A stretch of DNA of 64,000 bases from Vibrio zhugei. Its GTDB lineage: Bacteria > Pseudomonadota > Gammaproteobacteria > Enterobacterales > Vibrionaceae. This document shows, piece after piece, positions 17,545 to 27,455 of this stretch. The translations under genes and the position numbers were made by a program. The stretch lies in the NCBI RefSeq assembly GCF_003716875.1, contig NZ_CP033077.1, positions 372,001 through 436,000 of the forward strand, given 5' to 3'. Position 1 is the first letter of the stretch; the number at the start of each line of letters is the position of its first letter. The notes beneath the pieces are model-generated. The model was given only the letters and a program-made list of their open reading frames with translations. It was not told the origin of the DNA and made no database searches.

Positions 17545-18981
17545 ATGACTCAAAATACTCGAACCACCAAGGATCTCACTGCAGCAGGGTTAATCCTCCT
17601 AGTCGCAGGACAACTGATGCCACAAATGGATTTCTCTATTGTCAATGTCGCTCTCGATGCCATTAGCGACTCCTTACACGCCAATAAAACGCAATTAGGA
17701 CTGATCGTTTCCCTGTACGGACTCGCCTTTGCCGTGAGCTTAGCCATGAGTGGTCGTCTTGGCGATCGCTATGGCAGGAAAAAACTGTTTCTATCGGGGA
17801 TCGCCAGTTTTGCTGTCGCCTCGTTTTTCTGCGGCTTAGCTCCCAATATCTATACCTTAATTGGGGCGCGAATTCTGCAAGGTATCTCCGCAGCACTGCT
17901 CATGCCACAGATTCTCGCCACCATTCATGTCACGTTACATGGCGAGAGACACTCAAAAGCGATCGGTATTTATGGTTCGGTCGGCGGGTTGTCATTCATT
18001 ATCGGACAAATTCTCGGAGGTTGGCTGGTATCGGCTGATATTTTAGGGCTGGGCTGGCGCAGCGTGTTCTATATTAACCTCCCCATTTGTGCCCTCATTT
18101 TATATAGCGGACAGCGCTGGATACCGGAAACCAAAGAAGAGTCAAGCCCTGGAATCGATTGGCTAGGAACCACATTACTGGGCATTATCGTCACCTTACT
18201 CCTGACATCGATTTCCGCGGGGCCATTATATGATTGGAACGCTGTGATTTGGGCAATGCTTGCCGTGTGTATCCCCTTGATGATCGCACTGTGGCACCTT
18301 GAAGGACGCAAAGAGTCACAAGGTGATACGCCATTGATGCCACCGTCGCTCTTTACTCGCCCCAAAGTTGTGCTTGGCTGTGTGAGCTTAATGCTACAAG
18401 TCGCCTCTTACGGTGGCTTTATGTTTGTTGTCGCCCTAACGCTACAATCTGGCTTTCATTTTTCGTCATTCGATTCTGGCAATGCGTTTATCGGTTTAGG
18501 TATCGCCTATTTTGCCGGCTCTTTGTATGTCGGCAAACTCGCTAAACGTATGACTCGGTTCGGCTTTACCGGTATTATCGCCTGCGGTTGCCTCTTCAAT
18601 ATGATTGGTTACATAATGTTATACGAATTGATGTCGATCTATCGTGATAGCTTAACGCCGTGGACGATGCTTGCGCCTATGTTAATCATTGGTGTCGGTA
18701 ATTCGTTTGGCGTCAACAGTTCCTTGCGGATTGGCTTATCAGATATGCCCGCGAAATTTGCTGGTGTCGGCAGCGCCTTCATGACGACCATTCAGCAAAC
18801 CTCCATTGCGCTAGGTACGGCGCTGTGCGCCGCATTTTATATTCAAAATTTGGCCAACGACCACAGCTATAATCTTGCCGCGCTCAAAGCCGGTTTATTG
18901 GTGATCACAGGATTTATTGGTCTGTTGCTCATTATTCATATTTTTGCCGCGACACGCCTTCACAAAGCACAATCTAATTAA
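17545..18981 (+). CDS. MFS drug/H+ antiporter, DHA2 (14-TM) family
   Basis: A 478-residue inner-membrane exporter of the major facilitator superfamily. The length and about 14 hydrophobic segments match DHA2 proteins such as QacA/EmrB. Motif D1 is seen in Q-M-D-F-S-I-V-N-V-A-L (residues 26-36). Motif A is G-R-L-G-D-R-Y-G-R-K-K-L-F (residues about 71-83). Motif C lies in G-S-V-G-G-L-S-F-I-I-G-Q-I-L-G-G. It probably expels lipophilic or cationic toxic compounds. No regulator is adjacent. It is a single-gene unit between two terminators. Confidence 0.88.
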   Translation: MTQNTRTTKDLTAAGLILLVAGQLMPQMDFSIVNVALDAISDSLHANKTQLGLIVSLYGLAFAVSLAMSGRLGDRYGRKKLFLSGIASFAVASFFCGLAPNIYTLIGARILQGISAALLMPQILATIHVTLHGERHSKAIGIYGSVGGLSFIIGQILGGWLVSADILGLGWRSVFYINLPICALILYSGQRWIPETKEESSPGIDWLGTTLLGIIVTLLLTSISAGPLYDWNAVIWAMLAVCIPLMIALWHLEGRKESQGDTPLMPPSLFTRPKVVLGCVSLMLQVASYGGFMFVVALTLQSGFHFSSFDSGNAFIGLGIAYFAGSLYVGKLAKRMTRFGFTGIIACGCLFNMIGYIMLYELMSIYRDSLTPWTMLAPMLIIGVGNSFGVNSSLRIGLSDMPAKFAGVGSAFMTTIQQTSIALGTALCAAFYIQNLANDHSYNLAALKAGLLVITGFIGLLLIIHIFAATRLHKAQSN

Positions 18982-18989
18982 CATGCAAA

Positions 18990-19016
18990 GTGGTGCCACG
19001 TTGGCACCACAATTTT
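18990..19016 (+). terminator. Terminator of the MFS exporter gene
   Basis: A 9-bp stem (GTGGTGCCA / TGGCACCAC) with a 3-nt loop is followed by AATTTT, 8 nt after the stop. Confidence 0.8.
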
Positions 19017-19128
19017 CCATCTGTTATAACGTCCAACGCCAACGGCACCAAAAAAGCTAGAGGGTTTGCCCCTTTTGAACCTTAACTGGCGGCGTTTTTC
19101 AAGCTAGTTGTCACTACTTGCTTAATTA

Positions 19129-20139
19129 TCAAGCAGCTTTTTTTTCTGGGTTCAGATGAACCTCTCCGATCGGCTCACAGTTCCTAATTTTCCCTGACCA
19201 GCGTTCTGGTCTTTTCTGACGATGTTCTATCAACACCTTTGCCCGATGCTCCAAGATCTGTTTGTCTTTTCCACTATGGCGCTCTGACGGTGTGACAAAG
19301 TTTAAGCGGCTATGTTTGTGTTCTGTGTTATACCAGACAACGAAGTCTGCTACCCAAGCTCGACATATGTCTAGACCACTAAAGCCTTTCGATGGCCAAT
19401 TCGGCACGTATTTCAATGTGCGGAATAAGGATTCCACATACGGATTGTCATCGCTGACTCGTGGGCGACTGTAGGATGAGATAATGCCCAGCTCTTCCAT
19501 CTTGGCTTTGAACATCAATGATTTCATTGGAGCGCCATTATCTGAATGCAAAACCAGAGACTGATTGAAGCATTGCTCTCGCATCAAGGTTCGTTGCAGT
19601 AACTGAGCGGCCAACTCTCCGCACTCTCGGTCATAGACGTCATACCCAACGATTTTTCGGCTATAAATATCTTCGATCATGTACAGATAATAATGCTGAC
19701 CACGAACCCCAGACGGCATGTACGTAATATCCCAAGTGAAAACCTGATTCGGCCCTGTAGCGGTGTAACTTGTTGGTCTCGATGACTTTTTTCGACTACG
19801 TTGGCGACCTCGACGGTTAAGTTGACCTTCTGCTTTCAAAACCCGATAAAAACTCGATTCCGATGCGATATATTCACCTTTATCCAGTAAGGTTGGGACG
19901 ATTTGACTCGGTGGTAGACTCGCGTATTCAGGCGCGTTACTGACTTCAACGATCAACTGTCTTTCTTGCTTTGAGAGCTTGTTTACTGGCTCTGGTCGTG
20001 TCGCTATCGGCCGTTGATCTTCCTGTATTTCACCGCTCTGATAGCAGCGACGGTAAGTCCGTAAATCGATCTCAGCTTCATGACAGGCACTCTCTAATCG
20101 ACAGCCGTTTTGGCGAGCCTCATGGATGAGTGCAACCAA
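19129..20139 (-). CDS. IS3-family transposase OrfB (DDE integrase domain)
   Basis: A catalytic domain of the retroviral-integrase fold that cuts and joins the element's ends. The DDE triad is D in F-T-W-D-I-T-Y-M, D in L-H-S-D-N-G-A-P and E in Y-V-E-S-L-F-R-T-L-K. The drawn start (TTG) is nominal. The frame is open further upstream, and the natural product is almost certainly an OrfAB fusion made by -1 frameshifting at 20202-20208. The frame is intact, so the element may still be active. Confidence 0.92.
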   Translation of the reverse strand: MVALIHEARQNGCRLESACHEAEIDLRTYRRCYQSGEIQEDQRPIATRPEPVNKLSKQERQLIVEVSNAPEYASLPPSQIVPTLLDKGEYIASESSFYRVLKAEGQLNRRGRQRSRKKSSRPTSYTATGPNQVFTWDITYMPSGVRGQHYYLYMIEDIYSRKIVGYDVYDRECGELAAQLLQRTLMREQCFNQSLVLHSDNGAPMKSLMFKAKMEELGIISSYSRPRVSDDNPYVESLFRTLKYVPNWPSKGFSGLDICRAWVADFVVWYNTEHKHSRLNFVTPSERHSGKDKQILEHRAKVLIEHRQKRPERWSGKIRNCEPIGEVHLNPEKKAA

Positions 20140-20162
20140 GCTTTGCCTTTCATCGGTTGAGG

Positions 20163-20663
20163 TTAATCGTCCTCGGGCTCTTCCCCGTAAAAGGCTCTGA
20201 GCTTTTTTCTCAGCACCAGAAGCGCGGTGGTTTCTGCCAGCGCTTTTTCTTTGTAACGGAGTTCTTTCTTCAACTCTTTTATTTCATGTTTGTCCGCTTT
20301 TGCCTGTTTCTTGGCTTCCGCTTCTCGTTCTTTTTGAGTCATGAAGCCGTGCATACATTCGCTGCGCCACTCTTTGAGCTGCTCAGGATAAAGCCCCTTT
20401 TCACGACAATACTGACTTAGCTCATGCTCTGTCATGGAAAAGGTTTCAGCAACCACAGCTAACTTAGTTTGCGCTGACCACTGATCGGAGGAAGTATTAC
20501 TATCTGGCACAACGGCTCCTGACTGTCTTAATGCGTTACGCCAATTATACAGGGTTGCTTCACTGATGCCTTCTTCTTTTGCGACTTCCGCCACTGAGCG
20601 AGAGTATGGAGGTAATAGTTTTTTCAATATAGCGTCTTTTCTTTCCTGCGGATAACGAGACAT
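20163..20663 (-). CDS. IS3-family OrfA (DNA-binding, frameshift donor)
   Basis: A 166-residue protein with a helix-turn-helix near the N-terminus (S-V-A-E-V-A-K-E-E-G-I-S-E-A-T-L-Y-N-W). A charged coiled-coil region follows (about residues 110-150, rich in K, E and L), which would mediate multimer formation. It recognises the terminal repeats and regulates transposition. Near its 3' end the zero-frame codons AGA-AAA-AAG form a slippery heptamer leading into the orfB frame. Confidence 0.9.
   Translation of the reverse strand: MSRYPQERKDAILKKLLPPYSRSVAEVAKEEGISEATLYNWRNALRQSGAVVPDSNTSSDQWSAQTKLAVVAETFSMTEHELSQYCREKGLYPEQLKEWRSECMHGFMTQKEREAEAKKQAKADKHEIKELKKELRYKEKALAETTALLVLRKKLRAFYGEEPEDD
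20202..20208 (-). promoter_or_regulatory. Programmed -1 ribosomal frameshift site (A AAA AAG)
   Basis: On the minus strand the heptamer AAAAAAG lies in the orfA frame as A-AAA-AAG, the classic IS3 slippery sequence. A -1 slip moves ribosomes into a frame that is open without a stop into orfB. GC-rich, pairing-prone sequence follows. Confidence 0.8.
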
Positions 20664-20714
20664 GATTTACTCTGTTACCGCCCCTAACTGGTTAAATTTT
20701 AACAGTGACAACTA

Positions 20715-22766
20715 TCCTGCCAGAGGGGGATCGCTCAGGATCGTAAAACCGGCGCCTATCAGCTTTCTCCACAGCGTGAAGACATCGCCCACTTTATGCA
20801 TCGTGATCCCGGTGAAAACTATTACGGCTTGGGAGAAAAAACCGGCTCGCTCAATCGAAAAAATCGCCGCTTTGAAATGCGTAATCTCGATGCGATGGGC
20901 TATAACGCGCAAACCACCGATCCGCTTTACAAACATATTCCGTTTTATATCACGCGTACGGAGACTGGGATCAGTTATGGCTTATTTTATGACAACCTCG
21001 CCTCATGCTGGTTTGATTTAGGCAATGAGCTAGACAACTACCATGCGCCGTATCGCAGTTATCGCGCAGAAGATGGTGATCTAGATTTCTACTTTATTCT
21101 CGGGCCTCGTCTCTTAGAGGTCACACAAGCCTTTACAGCGATGACTGGCGGCACGTTATTCGGCCCGAAATGGAGCTTGGGCTATAGCGGCTCTACAATG
21201 CGTTATACCGATTCCCCCAATGCACAAGAGCTGCTTGAGGGGTTTGTTGAACAATGCCATGACCACCAGCTGCCTTGTGATTCATTCCAACTGTCTTCGG
21301 GGTATACGTCCATTGAAGACAAGCGCTATGTCTTTCATTGGAACACCAGTAAAGTACCGGATCCACAAGGTATGTCTGCGTATTTTCATTCTCACAATAT
21401 GAAACTCGCCGCGAACATCAAACCGTGTTTGCTGCATAACCATCCGTTATATCAAGACGCCAAAAACCAACAATTATTCGTTCAAGATTCCCAATCCGAT
21501 ACACCAGAGATGTCGGTTTTTTGGGATGATGAAGGATCGCATCTCGATTTTACCAATCCCAAGACCATTCAATGGTGGAAAGATCAGGTCACAACACAGT
21601 TATTGGAAAACGGTATCGACTCCACATGGAATGACAATAACGAATACGAGATCTGGGATCGCGATGCCCGCTGCGATGGGTTTGGCAACACCATACCGAT
21701 CCGCCTCATTCGTCCTCTGCAACCCTTGCTGATGATGAAAGCCTCTTATGAAGCGCAAACCGATTTCGCCCCGCATCTACGGCCTTATTTAATTTCGCGC
21801 TCTGGATGTCCGGGAATGAACCGCTACGTGCAGACGTGGAGTGGCGATAACCGCACCAATTGGAACAGTTTGCGCTATAACATCAAAATGGGCTTAGGCA
21901 TGAGCTTATCCGGCTTATACAATGTCGGCCACGATGTGGGGGGCTTTTCAGGGGATAAACCGGATCCTGAGTTGTTTGTTCGCTGGGTACAAAATGGCAT
22001 TATGCATCCACGCTTCACCATTCATTCTTGGAATGATGATGGTACCGTCAATGAACCTTGGATGTACCCTGAGGTCACCGACATTATTCGCGCGACCATA
22101 CAACAGCGCTACCAACTGATGCCGTATCTCTATACCTTGTTATGGAGAGCCCATCATGACAATCAACCAATGCTACGCCCAACGTTTCTTGACCACGAAC
22201 ACGATGAGCAGACACTCGCAGAAAACGATGATTTTCTTTTAGGCCCCAATCTCTTGGTTGCCTCGGTGGTCCACCCAGATCAGCGAGAAAGAACGGTGTA
22301 TCTACCTAATAATCACTTAGGTTGGTATGACTTTTATACCCATCAATGGTTTAGCGCTGGGCAAACCATCACGGTGCCTGCCCCACTCGAACAACTGCCG
22401 TTGTTGGTCAAAGCGGGCTCCATCCTCGCCATGAATCCGGATACGAGCGTGATGAACACCCAAAAGGATCATCAACGCGCGCTGTGGATCTTTCCGGCGA
22501 AAGGCCAACATTGCTTTAGCGACACGCTTTTTGATGACGACGGCGAATCAACTCGCTATCTCGATGGGCATCACCTGACAGTGCATATTACCGTGCAATC
22601 GTTCGCCGATCGGATCGACGTGACGCTTCATACTGAGGGAACCTATCAACCGAGCTATCACTGCCTTAATATCCGGCTCGCCAAACAGGAACAGCGCTAC
22701 CTCGTCGTTAATCAACAAACCGACTACAGCCAATCCCTACGCTACCCACTACGAGATGACCTATGA
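20715..22766 (+). pseudogene. Glycoside hydrolase family 31 enzyme, 5'-truncated next to an IS3 element
   Basis: A GH31 alpha-glycosidase remnant. The frame is open from the IS edge (Q-D-R-K-T-G-A-Y-Q-L upstream of the first ATG at 20796), so the coding sequence continued into what is now the element. The catalytic barrel is present, with nucleophile Asp probably in S-T-W-N-D-N-N-E-Y-E and acid/base Asp in T-W-S-G-D-N-R-T-N-W. About 130-150 N-terminal residues (the beta-sandwich domain) are missing by comparison with YicI-like proteins. The stop overlaps the next gene (ATGA). Substrate could be an alpha-glucoside, alpha-xyloside or a uronate-containing glycoside; the neighbours suggest the last. 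Activity is doubtful. Confidence 0.82.
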
Positions 22767-24238
22767 ATACCATTGCCAATACCTCACTCAACCCGCTCGT
22801 TCAACGGCCTCGCTACGATCGTTCTAAGTTGAAGCCTCACATTGTCCACATTGGCTGCGGCGCCTTTCATCGTGCTCATCAAGCGTTGTACACCCACTTA
22901 TTGGCTGAGCAAACCTCCTGTGACTGGGGGATCTGTGAAGTGTCTTTATTCAGTGGCGACCCTTTGTTTAGTGATCTCGCCAATCAAGATGAATTGTACA
23001 CAGTGCTCGAGCAGTATAATCAGCAACAAAGCGCCCAGTGTGTGGGAACCATCGTCAAGTCAGTGAGTAAAAAGCGCGATGGAACACAGGCGATTATTGA
23101 GCAATTAGCCAACGTTGATACGCGCATCGTATCTCTGACCATTACTGAAAAAGGCTACTGCATTGATGCCGCCTCCGGTGAATTGGATCTCGCCAATGCC
23201 GCCATTGCGCACGATTTACAGTCACCGCACGACCCTGATTCAGCGATAGGTTACATCGTCGAAGGACTGGCTCACCGGCGCCAATTAGGTCTAGAGGCTT
23301 ACACGGTTCTCTCTTGCGACAACATTCAAGGAAACGGACACGTGTTACGTCATGCCGTTCTTCAGTACGCCAAGGCCATCGATCCCCAACTGGCGCAGTG
23401 GATTGAGCAACATGCCAGCTTTCCCTGCACCATGGTTGACCGCATTGTTCCAGCGGCCACCCAAGACAGTTTGCACCTCGTCGAACGCGCGATCGGTGTC
23501 TATGACCCGTGTGCCATTGCTTGCGAATCGTTTAAGCAATGGGTGATTGAAGATGACTTTGTGCAAGGACGTCCTGACTGGGATAAGGTCGGCGCGCAAT
23601 TTGTTGACGATGTCACGGTTTATGAAGCCATGAAACTGCGCATGCTCAATGGCAGTCATTCCTTTCTCGCCTACCTGGGTGTGCTCGCGGGTTACCAATA
23701 CATTGCCGATTGCATGGACAACCCCGATATCTACCGATGTGTACAAGCGCTGATGCTGAACGTACAAGCACCGACACTGACGGTCACGGCAGAGCTAGAC
23801 CTCAACGCGTACGCCGAGCAACTGCTTGAGCGATTCTGCAATCGCAGTATTTATCATCGTACCCAGCAAATTGCCATGGATGGTAGCCAAAAAATCGCCT
23901 ATCGCTTGGTCAACAGTCTGCGCTATCACTTGGACCAGCATAACGACATCCGTCTGCTGGCAACAGGCATCGCGGCTTGGATTCGTTATACCACCGCGAC
24001 CGATGACCGTGGCAACACCATTGACGTCGTCGATCCCTTAAAAGACCGCCTCAATCAGATCTATCAACAATACGGTACGGGCGTTGATGTAATTCCTCAT
24101 GTCTTGGCTCTAGACGCGATATTCCCGCGCGACATCGGACATCACCCAAGCGTTCTGGACGCGGTCAGTCAAGCCTATCAATCCTTAATCGACCATGGCG
24201 CGAAACAGACCATTGCACACCTTGCGGAGGCTCTATGA
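22763..24238 (+). CDS. Mannitol dehydrogenase family protein, probable fructuronate reductase
   Basis: A 491-residue NAD-dependent polyol/uronate dehydrogenase of the UxuB/MtlD long-chain family. The N-terminal Rossmann signature is [11 protein letters not shown] (about residues 29-39). The catalytic set K-x5-N-x2-H appears in [11 protein letters not shown] (around residues 290-300). Because it is translationally coupled (ATGA on both sides) to a GH31 gene and to uxaC, the likely reaction is D-fructuronate to D-mannonate. The name uxuB is plausible, but mannitol and tagaturonate dehydrogenases share the fold. Confidence 0.82.
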   Translation: MNTIANTSLNPLVQRPRYDRSKLKPHIVHIGCGAFHRAHQALYTHLLAEQTSCDWGICEVSLFSGDPLFSDLANQDELYTVLEQYNQQQSAQCVGTIVKSVSKKRDGTQAIIEQLANVDTRIVSLTITEKGYCIDAASGELDLANAAIAHDLQSPHDPDSAIGYIVEGLAHRRQLGLEAYTVLSCDNIQGNGHVLRHAVLQYAKAIDPQLAQWIEQHASFPCTMVDRIVPAATQDSLHLVERAIGVYDPCAIACESFKQWVIEDDFVQGRPDWDKVGAQFVDDVTVYEAMKLRMLNGSHSFLAYLGVLAGYQYIADCMDNPDIYRCVQALMLNVQAPTLTVTAELDLNAYAEQLLERFCNRSIYHRTQQIAMDGSQKIAYRLVNSLRYHLDQHNDIRLLATGIAAWIRYTTATDDRGNTIDVVDPLKDRLNQIYQQYGTGVDVIPHVLALDAIFPRDIGHHPSVLDAVSQAYQSLIDHGAKQTIAHLAEAL

Positions 24239-25647
24239 TTCCCTTTTTAACTGACGATTTTATGTTGCATAACGAAACGGGCAAGCGTCTCTTTCATGAC
24301 TTTGCCGCCCAGCAACCCATTTACGATTATCACTGCCATTTGCCGCCGGCCGACATTCATCATGACAGACAATTTGATAACCTAACCCAAATTTGGCTTG
24401 CGGGTGATCACTATAAATGGCGCGCCATGCGCACTGCCGGCATTGATGAAGCGCGGATTACGGGTCACGCCTCTGAACGAGAGAAGTTCGATGCGTGGGC
24501 AAAAACGGTTCCACTCACCATGGGTAATCCTCTGTTTCACTGGACAGCACTGGAACTCAAGCGTCCGTTTGGGATCACCGATACCCTGCTCACCCCCGAC
24601 TCTGCGGATAAAATCTGGCACCAGACTCAAGAACAGCTCTCTCAGCCTGAGTTTTCTGCCCGTGGCATTATGCAGCAAATGAACGTGACCATGGTGGGAA
24701 CCACGGACGATCCTATCGACTCACTCGCTCACCATGCCGCGATTGCCAGCGATCCCACCTTTAAGATTGACGTCAAACCCAGTTGGCGGCCTGATAAGGT
24801 GTTTAAAATTGAACAACCGGGCTTTAACGATTACCTCATCGCATTAAGTCATACCACAGACATGGCCATCCATAACTTTCCGACGCTACTGCAAGCACTG
24901 GAAATACGCTTGGATCACTTCGCCGAACACGGCTGTGTCGCGGCTGACCATGGGATTGAAATCGTGCGTTATCATGAGATCCCCAGCGAGGCGACGTTGA
25001 CTACCATTATGGAAAAACGCCGTAATGAACAGCCATTGAGTGAACAAGAAATCGCCCAATTTAGCACCGCAGTACAAGTTTGGCTCGGTAAACAATACGC
25101 CAAACGCCACTGGGTCATGCAAATGCATATTGGCGCAATACGCAATAATAATACCCGCATGTTTGAAAAGCTCGGCCCTGACAGTGGCTATGATTCCATT
25201 GGCGATCGCTTAATCGCTTATCCGCTCTCGCGCCTACTCAATGACATGGATAAAACCAACGAATTACCCAAAACCATACTCTATTGTTTAAACCCCAGAG
25301 ATAACGAAGTCATTGCGACCATGGCAGGTAACTTTCAGGGCGGCGGTATCGCCGGTAAAATTCAATTTGGCTCGGGGTGGTGGTTCAATGATCAAAAAGA
25401 TGGCATGCAACGTCAGCTAACACAACTGTCTCAACTCGGATTACTGAGTCAATTTGTGGGCATGCTGACTGACTCGCGTAGCTTTTTATCGTACACGCGC
25501 CACGAATATTTCCGGCGGATCCTTGCCAACTTACTCGGCCAATGGATAGAAGCGGGCGAACTGCCCAATGACATCAATTACATTGGCACCATGCTGCAAA
25601 ACATCTGTTATCACAACGCCAAACACTACTTCGACATCACATCTTAA
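24235..25647 (+). CDS. uxaC: Glucuronate isomerase (uronate isomerase)
   Basis: A 470-residue cytosolic enzyme that isomerises D-glucuronate to D-fructuronate and D-galacturonate to D-tagaturonate. It belongs to the amidohydrolase superfamily. The metal-binding motif D-Y-H-C-H-L is at residues about 30-35. [14 protein letters not shown], typical of UxaC, follows. The C-terminal region [18 protein letters not shown] is highly conserved in the family. Length equals E. coli UxaC (470). The ATG overlaps the previous stop by 4 bases. The next enzymes of the route (mannonate dehydratase, KDG kinase) are not in this window. Confidence 0.95.
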   Translation: MIPFLTDDFMLHNETGKRLFHDFAAQQPIYDYHCHLPPADIHHDRQFDNLTQIWLAGDHYKWRAMRTAGIDEARITGHASEREKFDAWAKTVPLTMGNPLFHWTALELKRPFGITDTLLTPDSADKIWHQTQEQLSQPEFSARGIMQQMNVTMVGTTDDPIDSLAHHAAIASDPTFKIDVKPSWRPDKVFKIEQPGFNDYLIALSHTTDMAIHNFPTLLQALEIRLDHFAEHGCVAADHGIEIVRYHEIPSEATLTTIMEKRRNEQPLSEQEIAQFSTAVQVWLGKQYAKRHWVMQMHIGAIRNNNTRMFEKLGPDSGYDSIGDRLIAYPLSRLLNDMDKTNELPKTILYCLNPRDNEVIATMAGNFQGGGIAGKIQFGSGWWFNDQKDGMQRQLTQLSQLGLLSQFVGMLTDSRSFLSYTRHEYFRRILANLLGQWIEAGELPNDINYIGTMLQNICYHNAKHYFDITS

Positions 25648-25651
25648 CGAG

Positions 25652-25680
25652 CTTCCCCCGAGTTTTACCGCTCGGGGGAG
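25652..25680 (+). terminator. GC-rich hairpin after uxaC
   Basis: A 9-bp stem (TCCCCCGAG / CTCGGGGGA) with an 8-nt loop lies just after the stop. There is no T-run, so it may end transcription only with Rho or mainly protect the mRNA. Confidence 0.5.
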
Positions 25681-25716
25681 TGAATAAGGCGCGATGTTCA
25701 AAAAAGGCCTGATTGC

Positions 25717-26130
25717 CTAGCATTCATCGCTATGAAACGCCTCCAGCGCTGACAACGCCGCAGATGCTTTGTTTGCTGGCACAAAAATATGATCATGGTA
25801 ATACGCCGCAATCACATTGGTGCTAATCCCTTGTGACGCTAATTGCTTGGCGACAGCGGCCGTCAAACCGACCGCTTCCAAACTAGAATGTACCGTCAGC
25901 GTAATTTGACGGTACACGCCTTCAAACGATAATCCTGCAGATTCCGCAACTGACTTATCAAGGACGAGCGTAAGACCTTCAGACTCCCTAAATAGCGCTA
26001 ATGGGGCTAATGGGGCTAACTCAACATAATCCGCAATATGGCCTGACACCGTACAAAATACGAACTCCCCTTCAATCAGCTTGGGCCGCATGGAACGCAA
26101 TAATTCATCTAACTCTGTGATTCCTGACAC
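25717..26130 (-). CDS. ACT-domain protein (COG3602/DUF2241-like)
   Basis: A 137-residue protein with two ACT-like halves. The first carries F-V-F-C-T-V-S-G-H near residue 25. The second carries L-T-V-H-S-S-L-E-A-V-G-L-T-A-A-V-A-K-Q-L-A near residue 80, typical of the DUF2241 group. ACT domains usually bind amino acids and regulate enzymes; no target is known for this family. A GTG start with AAGGA 5 nt upstream is used. A 9-bp tandem repeat encodes the A-P-L-A-P-L-A run. Confidence 0.82.
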   Translation of the reverse strand: MSGITELDELLRSMRPKLIEGEFVFCTVSGHIADYVELAPLAPLALFRESEGLTLVLDKSVAESAGLSFEGVYRQITLTVHSSLEAVGLTAAVAKQLASQGISTNVIAAYYHDHIFVPANKASAALSALEAFHSDEC

Positions 26131-26286
26131 TATATTCCTTTCCTTAATAATTTCTCGTGAATACCATATCTCGTGGCGAATATTACCTGAAACTCACACA
26201 TCCAGCAGTGAGCACCAATAACGCCAGTTATGCGGCGCGATTCTCGAACTCGCGATATCCGTTCATTCAATGTGTCCCGTCAACAC

Positions 26287-26859
26287 TCAAATCTGCTTGG
26301 CGAGTGCTGAGACTTTATCGAGCCATTCCTTTCTTTTTTGAACTGTTGAGCCGATAATCGGTCCCAAATAGGTGGTCTTGCGATTTTTAATCCCAGCAAA
26401 GTCGAGTATGGCGATTTTTAATTGTTTATAAATAATATTGCCTTGAATGTACTTATACCACAGTGGCGGTGTATCTAACGTCACAATGATCTCGGCACTG
26501 CGCCCGACTAACAACTTGTCAGGCATCGCTTTCCCCTTAACGTAGCGAAATGCAAAATTCGGCAAAAATACTCGGTCTACTAACCCTTTAAATTTTGCAG
26601 GAACCGAGCCCCACCAGACAGGCGTGATAATCACGATATGTTCAGACCATGTGATGAGTTCTTGAAACCGCACTAAGTCGGGCTCCAAGGCGGTTTCAGT
26701 CTCGTAACCCGCATCTAAGCTGGTTTCGAAATGCATGTCGCTGAGGTGAATTTGTTTTACTTCATGCTTATCAATCGCCGCCTGTACATAATAACCCGAT
26801 AAAGCCCCACAAAAACTGTTCTTCTTGGGATTGGCGTTAATCACTAATACTTTCTTCAT
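26287..26859 (-). CDS. NAD(P)H-dependent flavin oxidoreductase (flavodoxin-like, NQO/KefF type)
   Basis: A 190-residue cytosolic FMN/FAD oxidoreductase that would reduce quinones or nitro compounds by two electrons. The N-terminal phosphate loop is V-I-N-A-N-P-K-K-N-S-F. The active-site block is I-I-T-P-V-W-W-G-S-V-P-A-K-F-K-G (about residues 74-89). The start is the ATG before K-K-V-L. It lies 44 bp after a MerR-family gene, with a MerR-type operator-promoter between them. It is therefore the likely regulated target, an electrophile or redox-stress defence enzyme. Confidence 0.85.
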   Translation of the reverse strand: MKKVLVINANPKKNSFCGALSGYYVQAAIDKHEVKQIHLSDMHFETSLDAGYETETALEPDLVRFQELITWSEHIVIITPVWWGSVPAKFKGLVDRVFLPNFAFRYVKGKAMPDKLLVGRSAEIIVTLDTPPLWYKYIQGNIIYKQLKIAILDFAGIKNRKTTYLGPIIGSTVQKRKEWLDKVSALAKQI

Positions 26860-26888
26860 TTGATGACTGTCCACGCTGAAAAAAAGAC

Positions 26889-26920
26889 AGTCTACAGTCT
26901 GACCTATAGGTCAGAGTCAA
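26889..26920 (-). promoter_or_regulatory. MerR-type promoter with perfect 18-bp palindrome
   Basis: On the minus strand, a -35 TTGACT (26915-26920) and a -10 TAGACT (26889-26894) are 20 bp apart. This is the overlong spacer typical of MerR-activated promoters. The spacer holds the perfect palindrome TCTGACCTATAGGTCAGA (26898-26915). The site covers the merR stop codon and drives the oxidoreductase gene. Confidence 0.6.
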
Positions 26921-27263
26921 CCCCGCGAAGGCACAAATCTATCGATTCTCGATATTGCTCAATGCGCTCTTTTTGTCTTTCCAACTGGTTAATCTGGCCT
27001 TCAACCTCATGTTGCTTGTCTTTTAGAAAATCTAACACGCTCTGCCAATCAAAGTCCTCTTGGCTGCCTTTAAGAGCAACCAATTCAGAAAGGCGTATCC
27101 CCAGCGTCTGTGCTTCTTTGATTACTTTAATCAACTGAATATTTGTGGGGGTATACACTCGATACTTTCCTGAACGGGCAACAGTCAGCAATCCCAAAGA
27201 TTCATACAATCTAATTGCCCTTTGAGTCGCACCTGAACGCTCTGATGCTTCCTTAATAAACAC
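26904..27263 (-). CDS. MerR-family transcriptional regulator
   Basis: A 119-residue DNA-binding regulator. The N-terminal winged helix-turn-helix reads F-I-K-E-A-S-E-R-S-G-A-T-Q-R-A-I-R-L-Y-E-S-L-G-L. A long dimerisation helix follows (about residues 75-105). The single Cys near the C-terminus (S-I-D-L-C-L-R) could sense electrophiles or thiol stress, but this is a guess. The start is GTG at 27263 with GGAGG 4 nt upstream. The longer frame adds 41 residues foreign to the family. The last codons and stop lie within the operator of the next gene, linking regulator and target tightly. Confidence 0.85.
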   Translation of the reverse strand: MFIKEASERSGATQRAIRLYESLGLLTVARSGKYRVYTPTNIQLIKVIKEAQTLGIRLSELVALKGSQEDFDWQSVLDFLKDKQHEVEGQINQLERQKERIEQYRESIDLCLRGVDSDL

Positions 27264-27394
27264 ACTACCTCCAATATTCCGGGGCCTAACCACCCCAACA
27301 TCGAATGGATCCCAGTCATGGGCCACGACATCCTCTCGTTTCTTGCTATCACTGTCTGAATTTCTCGGAGCACGACAACAGAACACTCATGATA

Positions 27395-27430
27395 ACAAAA
27401 AAGCCCAACCCTTTACTGGGATTGGGCTTT
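27395..27430 (-). terminator. Terminator of acnA
   Basis: A stem (AAGCCCAACCC pairing with GGG-A-TTGGGCTT, one bulge) is followed on the minus strand by T-rich sequence. It lies 26 nt after the acnA stop. Confidence 0.8.
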
Positions 27431-27455
27431 ACGCATAGTAAGATCATTGACGGCT

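Larger units (their letters stand above)
19105..20714 (-). mobile_element. IS3-family insertion sequence, about 1.6 kb
   Basis: The element carries orfA and orfB on the minus strand with a programmed frameshift site between them. Its ends share an 11-bp perfect inverted repeat (TAGTTGTCACT at 19105-19115, AGTGACAACTA at 20704-20714). The outer limit is uncertain by a few bases, since IS3 elements usually start with TG. I could not find a clean target duplication. The element abuts a GH31 gene that has lost its 5' part. The missing part is not on the other side either, so a deletion has probably accompanied or followed insertion. Confidence 0.85.

Noticed and set aside
20796..22766. A complete GH31 gene starting at ATG 20796
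   Set aside because: The frame is open upstream to the IS edge with GH31-like residues, so the true start was lost.
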